A program made the translations under genes and the position numbers. A stretch of 64,000 bases of DNA, from the NCBI GenBank assembly GCA_024114885.1, contig CP099421.1, positions 1,860,001-1,924,000 on the forward strand. The letters are read 5' to 3'. This document shows positions 55,601 to 64,000 of the stretch, in pieces. Each line of letters starts with the position of its first letter. Within the stretch, counting starts at the first letter, position 1. The notes under the pieces were generated by a model. That model saw only the letters and a list, made by a program, of their open reading frames with translations, searched no databases and had not been told where the DNA came from. Source of the DNA: Septoria linicola. Its lineage: Eukaryota > Ascomycota > Dothideomycetes > Mycosphaerellales > Mycosphaerellaceae.

Positions 55601-57012
55601 GAGCGGCTGACAACGTTGGCACAGACGAGCGGCAGTCGTTCGAGCATGGATTCTCCGCTCATCCAGGCCCAAGGTCGAGCCTGCTGCCTTGAGATAACGT
55701 GATTAGTGTCATTTGATTCTCTGCCGACAATCACCGGTACCCACTCTGAAGTGAAGATAAACCAGGATGGTCACTTCACCGCACTCAACGTGATCGAGCG
55801 AGCAACTGACAAGTGTGCTCATCAGAGCACCGTGATTGATCACAGTACGCAGCAATGCAACTGCCGGCCCGCAAGGCCAAGGACAAATGGACGAAAACCT
55901 CATTTGCACGACTGTGCTAAAAATTTAGCTTCAGTAGTGACGCCGAGCAGGTGAGCCTTTGGCGTAGTTACTAGTGTGACAGGTGCTTGAAGAACCAAGA
56001 TGCTGCCCAGGCAAAGATCTGATTGCAAGGTCGTTGCAGATTCCCTGGTCTGCAATCCTCCCTCCACTTTTTTGTTCGCGCACTGCTCTCTGCGCCACAG
56101 GCGTTTGTCGCACTCTCGTCACATTCTATGACACGATCACCTCGAAATCGGAATGACAGCAAATTACTAAGAATCAACGATGTTTTGAGAATGGACATCT
56201 GTTGCCAAATCATATCTGTGGTATTGCAATCCATCTTCACCCTGTCAACAGATGCCGTTGGCCCATGATCGTTCACACAACCATGACCTGCACAAGACTG
56301 GATCGTGTCTCGGCACTTGTCAGAGGCCTGCGCCTGCACAACCACACTGACAGTCTGGCAACCCAGTGATACGGATAGCATGTTATAAGACATGGTACTG
56401 TTACAGATTTAACAACGAAGGCCTCGCCAGTGGTTTCTAAGGTGCGCGTTTGATAGCAGGTTTCCGACTACTTCTTGTAATCTCATTTTGAATCACTGAT
56501 GAAAGCGTGTAATGCACAGTCTTCCGCCGCATCCCAATCCGCATGACCGTACACGATCGAAATTGGGATCTCGCGTATCATGTGCGAGGTGTTGGCTCGA
56601 TGTGTCCGGACGTTCCGTTACGGATGAAGAAGTGAGGCGCGATGGAGTGAGTGTTGCACTCCGCCAGCACGGAAAGAGGCAGGAGTGTAGATACACAGCG
56701 CGCAGATGTGTGCGCGGTTGGATGGTCGAGCAGATTGTGGTAGGCTCAACGTGGTTGACCCTAAGGCAGTCAAGACTTGCGTCGATACGCTTGATGTTCC
56801 ATTTCACAGCGCCTACTGAACGTCAGTAGCCAGCAAGCTCAGATATGCAGCGATATCACCGTCGATCCGGCCTTCGATGTGAAGAAGGTGGAAGTCGAAA
56901 TGATAGCACTGCACAAACCGATCCTCGGCACATGTTGGCAAGAGAAAGACAACGACGACCACGAAGAAAAGATCTATATGACCACAGCAGTGTCCATGAA
57001 GCAGATTCATCA
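52192..57012. other. 4.8-kb gene-free region upstream of medA
   Basis: The longest stretch without a supported gene in the window. Frames here are short, occur on both strands and lack family character. It is bounded by the medA 5' end and the 3' end of the acyl-CoA dehydrogenase. It may hold a long medA leader, regulatory DNA or non-coding RNA. I saw no transposon ends, long direct repeats or tRNA by eye. Confidence 0.5.
52619..52669. repeat. Compound tetranucleotide microsatellite
   Basis: A short GTAG run (about 52619-52633) is followed by GCGT repeated about seven times (52640-52669), ending in GTGTGTG. It lies about 430 bp upstream of the proposed medA start. Confidence 0.88.
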
Positions 57013-59171
57013 CTACATAGCCACCTTCGCAGCCACCTCGCGATGCCCAGTAGCAGATCCCATAGGCAAATCAACATCCCAAACAACCATACAGTCTTCT
57101 ACCGTCCCAGCTCTTCCACGCATCGTCTCCAGCCCCGGTACGATGACATCTGAGCACCCGAAGCCATCAACACCTTCGCCTTGCAAGATCCACCTCTGGG
57201 CCACAGCAACAGCGACTTGATCCCCATCCCTCTGTGCATCATGCGCCAACAACACGCCGCTGACAACCCAAGCGAAAGTGAACATCATCTCCCTACCCTC
57301 TGCCAGCAGAGCGGACATATTATCCTTGCCATCCCTCAGCTTCGCACTCAGCGTGCTCCAAGCCTCGTCGAGCTTTCCTCTCATATCACCACTGTCAATT
57401 CCGCTGATAGCATTTCTCGCCCAATCAGCCACCACTTCCAGATGATCCTTATTCACCAAATGTCTGACCACCTCGCTACTTAGTACATTCGTCGTACCTT
57501 CCCACGTCATGTTCGCTGCGGTGTCGCGATAGAGTCTGGATATGTTGTACTGAGGCTCACCTGCTTCATCCATGTACCCGACTCCACCCATGGCTTCTTG
57601 GCATTCTTGCAAGGCGATACAGCTCAGTTTGCAAATGACGGCTTTGGAAGTAGCGGTGAGTGCGCGGAGCATGACTGTAGTTTGATGTCCTGATTTTGGA
57701 AGTGGAGATCGTGAAGGCGCGGCAGAAAGAGAAGGAGAAGGGTGGCCGTAGTCGATGTATGAGAGCAGAGAAGTGGTGAAGTAGGCCAAGTTCAGGAGAC
57801 CACGGAATTTGGTTTCCATTCTGGCGAGCAGTCGCAGGTGCATTGGGAACTGCCATAGAGATTGATCGAGTGTTGTGCGTTGGCGAGCGAAGTTCTTGGC
57901 TATGCTCATTCCTCGACGCCAGCAAGAGAGTGCTGTGATGAAGTTGTGGGTTCGAGTGACGTTGAGTAATGTGGCTATCGTTGGGATGCCTCGATCGAGA
58001 GGGCCGACGAGCCATGCTCGCACGTTGGACAGTTCTAGCTCAGCGGTGGGAAGAGGCTTGGTTCCGAATTTCGTCTTCAGACGATGAAAGCGAATGCCAT
58101 TCGTGATGGCTCTCTTTTCGCCAGTGACAGGATCAATATCTGTAAGCTTTGTGGGAGCAACGAACAAGCTCAGCTTTCCGCTCTCGGTTTTGGCCAGCAT
58201 AAGCGCTATGTCACAGTCTGTCGCCGAGCAGAAGTACTTGTAGCCACTGATCAGCCAGTCGCCGCGGCCAATGTGGCCGGTGTCAGCGCCATCGCTGTCA
58301 GGTGGAGAGTAGACAGCTTGGGATTCAGAGTTCTGTACGTCGCTTCCACCTGGTCGTTCGGTCATCCACTGACTACTGATCCACCTCTCTTCAACATTTC
58401 TCGTAGTCAGCCTGCGATAAATCTCGTGAAAAGGGTGCTTGGGTTTGTCCTGCAACGTCTCGCACTGCAAACGGAAAAGGCGAGCAGCTCCACTGGTCAT
58501 CGAAACAGGACAAGAGTAGACAGCACTGGAAGCAGAGTATATGTAATTCTGATATTGACAGATCGAAGGTCAGCGGTGTCTTAGCAGTGTCTCGCGTACC
58601 TCCGCACCGTTCCCATACCAGGCGGAGCCCAGGTGCCACGGCAGAGTAACAGTAGACGGAGCTACTAGAGTGAGGACATATATCTTCTGGCAGTTACTTT
58701 ACTTACGAACGCGTGTTGCACGATGCGCCGATGAGGTCCATATTCAGCTTCGTAACCTCTTGCAACGACTCCATTCTGGATACCCCATGCCCCAAGAGCT
58801 CTCCAGCCGTGGCTTGTGTTGAGTCTGTCGTGAGGATAGAGGTTGTTCCAAACATCACGTTTCTTGACAGAGGGAGGATATGTCTCGGCGTTCGCGATTA
58901 GTTCGTCGGTATGGCTCGATATGGCTTCGTCGCCGAATTGCTTCAGGTCAGGAGTGATCTTTGCGAAAACCTCTGATGGTAAGTACCATGCCAATACTCT
59001 TTGATAGGCAAGGTCGGAGACGAATGGATTCGCTAGACGAGCCGGAGGGAGCTTGTAGCCGTGATCGAGTGTTGATGGCGAAAGTGCTGACTGTTGGCGT
59101 TTGGCGGTTAGACATGGCGGTGACTTGCGGTGAAGCGTCAACCTCGCCCTGCATCTGATTGTCCTGAACAT
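57013..59171 (-). CDS. Acyl-CoA dehydrogenase, AidB/ACAD11-like
   Basis: A flavoenzyme that oxidises acyl-CoA to enoyl-CoA. Exon 1 is 59171-58707 (first ATG in frame, MFRTIRCRARLTLHRKSP, a likely mitochondrial presequence). A 158-nt intron (GTAAGT donor, CGCTGAC branch, ATATCAG) leads to exon 2, 58548-57013. The join reads VQHAF, then NYIYSASSAVYSCPVSMTSG, and totals 666 residues. Motifs: WMTERPGGSDV (FAD and substrate-loop region of the AidB subgroup), then YKYFCSATDCDIALMLAKT, RTHNFITALSCWRRGM, and the C-terminal EAMGGVGYMDEAGEPQYNISRLYRD with the typical Arg-Asp. After about residue 500 an extra helical domain of about 150 residues follows, as in AidB-like proteins. No C-terminal peroxisomal SKL-type tripeptide (it ends KVAM). 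Confidence 0.91.
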
Positions 59172-60099
59172 GACATTCAAAGCCAATGCCTGTCAACGTT
59201 TGCAATATGTTCTTGTGAATAATCGCATGCAATCATTAAGGAATGGCTTCCCCACAATTTTGAGCCGAGGCCATTCCTGGTCTTGGTATCGCGAAGTGCT
59301 AAGTTAGCATCGTGTTAGGTGAACAGATTAAGAGGCGGCAAGCTTCCATCACCACGAACACTTCGCAACCGGCTCCATCCTGTGCGACGGTTTACGACGT
59401 GAGACAGAGGGATCAGTGTATGCGGTGTCCTGTGTAGTGATGTCAAGTCTTGAAACTAAATCAATGTTGACACAGTGAAGCGCGGCGCTTCACCATTTGA
59501 ACGTGGTGTGCAATGCGGTCTCCGATACCTGCAAGTGCATCAGTAGGGACCCAGGAAGGACTGAGTCGTGAAGTTGCACTGTGTTGATCTCGGTTTCGGA
59601 TCCGCAGCTAACGTGGTCTGACAGCGGCCACGGAGGCTGTTCAACATTGACCACAACCTAGTGTGTCATTCATATGACAGCTCTCTGGTTGCCAAGTATG
59701 CCGACCAAATCCGCAGTCGTTCAAGAAGAGTGTGGACGCTGTTTTCATTGCCAATTATGCAGCTGTCCTGAATACCATCTCACAGTATGAAGCTATGGTG
59801 CAGCTTGCGAGTGGCTGATAGCTTTGCTGGAAGCCATTCGTGCGGCCTGCCCCGCTGACATCAGACTCGTAACATGGAATCTGGTATAAGATTTGGCTCG
59901 ATGCAAAACACTGCTGTGGCGTGCATAAGAGCGCCCGAGGTTGTGGAAGCTGTTTGCTTGGTCCTGCCGTACTTGTGGTCGCGTGTGCCGTTCCTTCCAA
60001 GATCGAAGTCGCAACTGCTCAATATTGACGGCGTCATCGGAATGCTGTAATCAACATCCTCTACCACCACACCTAGCAATTCAAAGCGTACCTCCTACG
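59172..60099. other. Divergent intergenic region
   Basis: 928 bp between the dehydrogenase and F-box-like gene starts. It holds both promoters; no gene, repeat or RNA is supported. Confidence 0.5.
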
Positions 60100-60822
60100 A
60101 TGGCTACTCAGTCGCTGCAGTCTCCATGCCGACGCGTCTTCCATATTCCTGAGCTACTCGAGACTATCCTTGCGCAGCTCTCTATGCGAGATCTTCTTCT
60201 GTCTCAACGAACCGCAAGATGTGTACGCGACACGGTTCAAAGCTCGATCTTGCTGCGCCGCAAGCTTTTCCTCGAGCCAGACTGGAAGCATGAAGATAGG
60301 CTGTTCAACGCTGGTGATGGCCTAGCAGGAAAATTGAGCCGGCCGGGACGCAAGCCGGAGAACAATCGCATGCTGTTGCGCGCGTTCCCAGGATGCTATC
60401 CAACAATCACGCTCGTCTTTATGAACGATGGCGCAGATCGGCAAGCTCGATTCACTGGCTCGAATCATGGCACCGAGTCCAGCAAGAAAGCCACGGTACA
60501 ATGGAGTTGGGATTTGTGTATATCGTTTCCAGCAGATGGCAAGCCAGCTGTTCCTGTGCCAGTTGATTATGCAGAAGCTAGCTGGCGAGACATGTACCTT
60601 TCACAGCCGCCGTGTCAAGAGCTGTATCTTGTGCGGCGCTGGCAGCGTGGGCTGAAGCCAGCGATCATCCGGGACGGCGGCATCAAGATGGGAGATTTGA
60701 TTGCTGAGGCAACGAAGCCTGTGCCAGCATGTGAAGGGACCAATTGGCACACGAGCTATATTAGCTCAGATCGAGACTGGCATTTCGAAGGAAACATAAG
60801 AGGCGGTGCTGTGGAGGCGTAG
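60100..60822 (+). CDS. F-box-like protein
   Basis: One exon, 240 residues from ATG 60100. Residues 12-55 (FHIPELLETILAQLSMRDLLLSQRTARCV) match a compact F-box: the I-P-E-LLE-x-IL pattern, then L-x-x-DLL and R-V/T positions. F-box proteins are substrate receptors of SCF ubiquitin ligases through Skp1. The rest shows no WD40 or LRR units. It is a globular-looking region with Trp-rich spots (VQWSWDLCISFP; YLSQPPCQELYLVRRW) seen in the expanded F-box-like family of dothideomycetes, a known lineage pattern that I recall without checking. The target is unknown. Confidence 0.8.
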   Translation: MATQSLQSPCRRVFHIPELLETILAQLSMRDLLLSQRTARCVRDTVQSSILLRRKLFLEPDWKHEDRLFNAGDGLAGKLSRPGRKPENNRMLLRAFPGCYPTITLVFMNDGADRQARFTGSNHGTESSKKATVQWSWDLCISFPADGKPAVPVPVDYAEASWRDMYLSQPPCQELYLVRRWQRGLKPAIIRDGGIKMGDLIAEATKPVPACEGTNWHTSYISSDRDWHFEGNIRGGAVEA

Positions 60823-61337
60823 GAGTACCTTTCCGACATCATGCTCTTCACTTCAACGCTGAAGTTAGTCCCCTAGGGCCGACTCAGAGGCAACAGAATC
60901 GATGATGCGACAGCAGCTGGACGAACAGTCTCGATCGAAGACTTTGTGCAATGGTGCGATCGTGGCCCTCTCGGATGACTGGGGTCCAGGGAACTCGGTA
61001 ATATGGTCCTCGACTGTCCTGGTTGCGCCTCCAATCACCGTCATTTCGAGTTACTTGAGAACTGATCTTTCCACAGTGGCTCGTCATCCGAAGGTGGTCG
61101 GACATGGTGACATTGAAGTCGCGTGGTACATAGGCCAGTTGAGCGATGTTGGTGGCTTGGAGACCACACGCAGCGTGAAAGATGCTGTGGACGTAGCTCA
61201 TCAAACTCCAGCATATATCGCGGCGGCTCAAGTTATAGCAGATAAGCATCTGCAATCCGTCCAGCCTGGCGGCGAACGTGGTCTGCCATCTTTCGTCCAT
61301 AGGCTTCATCTTTCATCTCTCTCTTCCAAACCATTTC
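60823..61337. other. Convergent intergenic region
   Basis: 515 bp between the 3' ends of the F-box-like gene and the Pet191 gene. A 158-codon plus-strand frame passes through but lacks protein character. Confidence 0.45.
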
Positions 61338-61788
61338 CTACTTCTTTCGCAGATCCTCTGACCCATCGTTTCGCGTGAAGACCTCGTACTCGCTGCCTTC
61401 CTCGATCTTCTTCTTCTCGGCCTCATCAAAGGTGCCTTTTCCAGCATACAGCATGGGCGCCTTGCCGGAGCCTTCCAATTCGGTACTGGTCGAGATGGGC
61501 TTGTTGCCTCGGAATCGTTTGCGCATATCGATCATGCCTCGTTTGCACTGGCCGTAGCCGTGCTTGAGCTGCTGGCATTGCGTGGGCAGCGTGTCGACGA
61601 GCGGAGGGCGCAGACAGTCGGCCGGCTTATTTCGGTGGACCAGAACGCAGTCGCTGTTCTGGAGGCATTGTGCGAGTGCCGCTCCTGCGGGAGAGATAGA
61701 CAGTCAGTATGTGGCCAAAGAGAGACATTGCTAAGCTTCAGCTCGGGAGTGGTGGCGGCATACGAATATCTGTGCACGAAGCCGGCAT
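61338..61788 (-). CDS. PET191: Cytochrome c oxidase assembly factor Pet191/COA5
   Basis: Two exons, 61788-61764 (25 nt) and 61684-61338, with a 79-nt intron (GTATGC donor, TCCCGCAG acceptor). The join gives MPASCTDI-R-AALAQCLQNS and a 123-residue protein. Pet191 is a twin-CxnC protein of the mitochondrial intermembrane space needed for complex IV assembly. Cysteines are seen in SCTDI, LAQCLQNSDCVLV, ADCLRPP, PTQCQQLKHGYGQCKRG. The strongly conserved block MIDMRKRFRGNKP follows. The C-terminal 45 residues are polar and charged, longer than in yeast, as is common in filamentous fungi. No presequence is expected; import would use the disulfide relay. Confidence 0.94.
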
Positions 61789-62398
61789 GATGAGTCTCTC
61801 TCCAACTGCTGGGAACTCTGCGATGCTGTGATTACTCGCTTCAATGATCTAGGATCAAAGCAACTATATCAAGTCGATAATTGTCAAAAGTGGTTGTTCG
61901 TCGACGGAGCAGAAAGCTAGAACTAACTAACTAGTCAAGACTTCGGACTTCGGACTTGTCCATGTGGGTCTCGATCTGGGCCACACACCTGCTAGAAGAC
62001 TTCGCGTCTACAACATCTTCATGACACATACAAAGCATGCAGAACGGCATCGATGTACGCTCAAGCACATGGCAATCTCCGCCACATGATGTGTCGGACT
62101 ACTGCTCAAGCACTTGCCCTGACCACTGACATTGTCGGTGTTTGTTGCATTTGTAGGAAAGCACGATGGTACCAGTATTTCAATGCGAATCAAGATGCAT
62201 GGCTTCAGTCAGCAGCATACATAACCCCACGTATCTCATAACCCGCTGTCGATTACAACTCATGCAATCCAGCTGTCTCCCATCACTCGCTACAGCTACG
62301 ATGGCTCATCGATGACCGGGCCGAAGTACAGTGGAATTGCGAACCGGTCAGATGTGACTAGACGATGGACAGGACTGCCTCAGGACCCGTCCCGCGAT
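61789..62398. other. Intergenic region, no supported gene
   Basis: 610 bp between the Pet191 start and the 3' end of the GPI-type gene. Presumably includes the Pet191 promoter. Confidence 0.5.
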
Positions 62399-63081
62399 CT
62401 ACATCAGACAGCTGAATGCCATGACTGTAAGCACACCCATGGATGCGGAGAGTGCCACTCCAATCTGACCCGTTGAGTTCCCCTGCGGATCACTGGAACT
62501 TCCTCCTGATGCTTTGCTGATCGAAAAACTGCGGATAGCGGAAGGCAATCTCGCGCAGCTTCCGGCTTCGTTGAACGAGGCTGTGCTTACGGAGCCGCTC
62601 CTGGCACTATCTGAACAGTCCGGTTCCGCAAAGATTCCAAGTACGAAATCACCAGTGTCAACATCCGCCTGACCGCTCTTTGTCACGGCCATCTGCGAGT
62701 AGCTGGCGCTGGAGTTGAAGTACTCGGATCCAACGAGAGTCAGGTCGAGGTCTTGGAACTCCAATGTGTCGTTGGAGGCAGCCTGAATGTCTTTCATGTT
62801 GATACAAGTTCATCCTTCCGGAGCCTTGTCCGACTTAATGGTGAAACTGGACCCGGCCTCGCCAGGACGATAACCACAGAATTGAGTCTGCGCCGCATCA
62901 GAGCAGATTATGGAGAGACCGTTGATGTCAGCTCCGTTCGCTGCGACCATTTCTGTCCTACCGGTCACATCAGCACATCAACTGGAAAAGGGATCGTCTT
63001 GACTTCTTACAAATTCTGAGCACGACATGTTGTAAGGACCGACACTGTGACTGCTGCAGCAGCGATTACTCCGTGTTGCAT
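62399..63081 (-). pseudogene. Secreted GPI-anchor-type protein interrupted by a stop codon
   Basis: Exon 1 (63081-63011) encodes a signal peptide starting MQHGVIAAAAVTVSVLT, with probable cleavage near CRAQN. A 53-nt intron (GTAAGA donor, GCTGATG branch, GGTAG) leads to exon 2 from 62957. It reads ADINGLSIICSDAAQTQFCG and SSFTIKSDKAPEG, then TGA at 62812-62810, then TCINMKDIQAASNDTLEFQD in the same frame. It ends with a Ser-rich stretch and a hydrophobic tail (VALSASMGVLTVMAFSCLM) typical of a GPI-anchor signal. The mature part has about six cysteines and Ser/Thr-rich regions, as in small fungal surface proteins. With the stop bridged it would be about 209 residues. It may be inactivated, mis-sequenced or read through. 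No family name is assigned. Confidence 0.65.
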
Positions 63082-64000
63082 CTGGAGCCCACGATCTGTC
63101 TGACTGCTTCTTCTGATACGCTTGTACACAGGTCAAAGTGATCCACTAAGTGCGTACTGGGTGAGTGAAATCCATAGTCCACCGCATGCGGCTCGACTGA
63201 GATCTATAGCACAGCTGGAAGCATGCTTAGCTGAGGCACAGCACTCCGCATAGGCCAAGACTGCGCCAAGATCAGCTTTGCCGCCCCTAATGTACAATCT
63301 GCCACACTAGTCGCCGGATATGGATGGGAATTGCGGGCTCATGTGTTTATCTAGGTATAAACAGCGGGGCGCCCACGCCGCAGGCACCCTGCGATCTACC
63401 AGAGGCTTCAGGGCGCACGAAGCACCTTACGAGAATAGCCAAAGCATGACGCGCAACAGCTGAGACTGTGGATAGGCACAACCGGATTGAAGTACCAACC
63501 AAGCTCAGAATTACTACATCGGACCCGCTCTGTACAACGTGCCTTCTTCCAGAGTGGGTCGTATGAGCTTCATACCAGGTCTTCATACCTCTGGCTCTGC
63601 AAGATGAAGTCTTTGCAATGGCATATGCTGGGCCGCTCTCATACTCACGCGAATCACTCTCGCACAATGGACAGCAATTTTCTTGTATCGAAGAGCACTA
63701 CAACGACCCAAGGATTGTGACCGAATATCTCTACAATGCAGTAACCACGCAAAATATTGTCAGTCACAAGCAATGCAGGAAACATGTTGTCGTATGTGGA
63801 CGTTAGGGTTGACTAAATTAAGTCCTGGGACAATGACGGCGAGGTCAAATCCAAGTCGCCTCGGAATCCACTATGTCTATTCGATTCCTGCTATGTATTA
63901 TGCTTTGTTTCGAGGGTATCGTGACGATTGGGGCAGGTTTGCGGCCGGTGGTCGAAAATCGTCGAATGAGCCAATTCTTCAAATATAGACCTTGTGAATA
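63082..64000. other. Right edge, no supported gene
   Basis: 919 bp upstream of the GPI-type gene. Short frames only; a gene could begin beyond the edge. Confidence 0.5.

Noticed and set aside
53000..57000. Small plus-strand frames (for example 53884-54180) as candidate genes
   Set aside because: No splice structure, family motif or consistent composition; similar frames occur on the other strand.

Overview
The window reads as nuclear DNA of a filamentous ascomycete, most likely a dothideomycete (class level is an inference). Genes are mostly interrupted by short GT-AG introns (about 50-90 nt) with CTGAC/CTAAC-like branch sites. Several products are fungal-type: a HET-domain protein, a Medusa (MedA) developmental regulator, a Zn2Cys6 factor and a membrane-anchored GH17 glucanase. 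I saw no tRNA, rRNA, CRISPR array or recognisable transposon. All exon boundaries come from reading splice signals and frame continuity by eye; no search or alignment was run.

Layout. 0.3-2.2 kb: tail-anchored coiled-coil protein (-). 3.4-4.6 kb: short-chain dehydrogenase (-), head to head with a 4.9-7.6 kb gene (+) whose C-terminal half seems to hold four diverged RFX-like winged-helix units. 7.9-8.8 kb: AhpD-like protein (+). 9.0-10.7 kb: mitochondrial succinyl-CoA:3-ketoacid CoA-transferase (-) with a one-base frame break near its end. 11.3-12.5 kb: Kv-beta-type aldo-keto reductase (-). 13.3-15.4 kb: HET protein (+). 16.3-18.1 kb: single-pass membrane coiled-coil protein (+). 19.0-20.7 kb: vacuolar Ca2+/H+ exchanger (+). 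21.9-23.8 kb: Zn2Cys6 factor broken by a frameshift and a stop codon (+). 24.8-25.2 kb: small coiled-coil protein (+).

The centre is a core of housekeeping genes. TFIIE-beta (-) and the nuclear-basket protein Mlp1/TPR (+, 6.4 kb without introns) diverge from one promoter region. Mlp1 converges on the meiotic helicase MER3/HFM1 (-), followed upstream by a UDP-galactose-type nucleotide-sugar transporter (-) and a five-exon PLP aminotransferase (+, 41.1-42.9 kb).

Right part: wax-synthase-like membrane acyltransferase with an in-frame stop or a very short intron (-), GH17 glucanase (+), and MedA (-, 48.6-52.2 kb) with a long first intron and 4.8 kb of gene-free upstream DNA. Then acyl-CoA dehydrogenase of the AidB/ACAD11 type (-), an F-box-like protein (+), the cytochrome-oxidase assembly factor Pet191 (-) and a secreted GPI-anchor-type protein interrupted by a stop (-).

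There is no obvious secondary-metabolite cluster. The points most worth a second look are the tandem RFX-like protein, the set of otherwise intact genes each broken by one or two point lesions, and the MedA 5' architecture.
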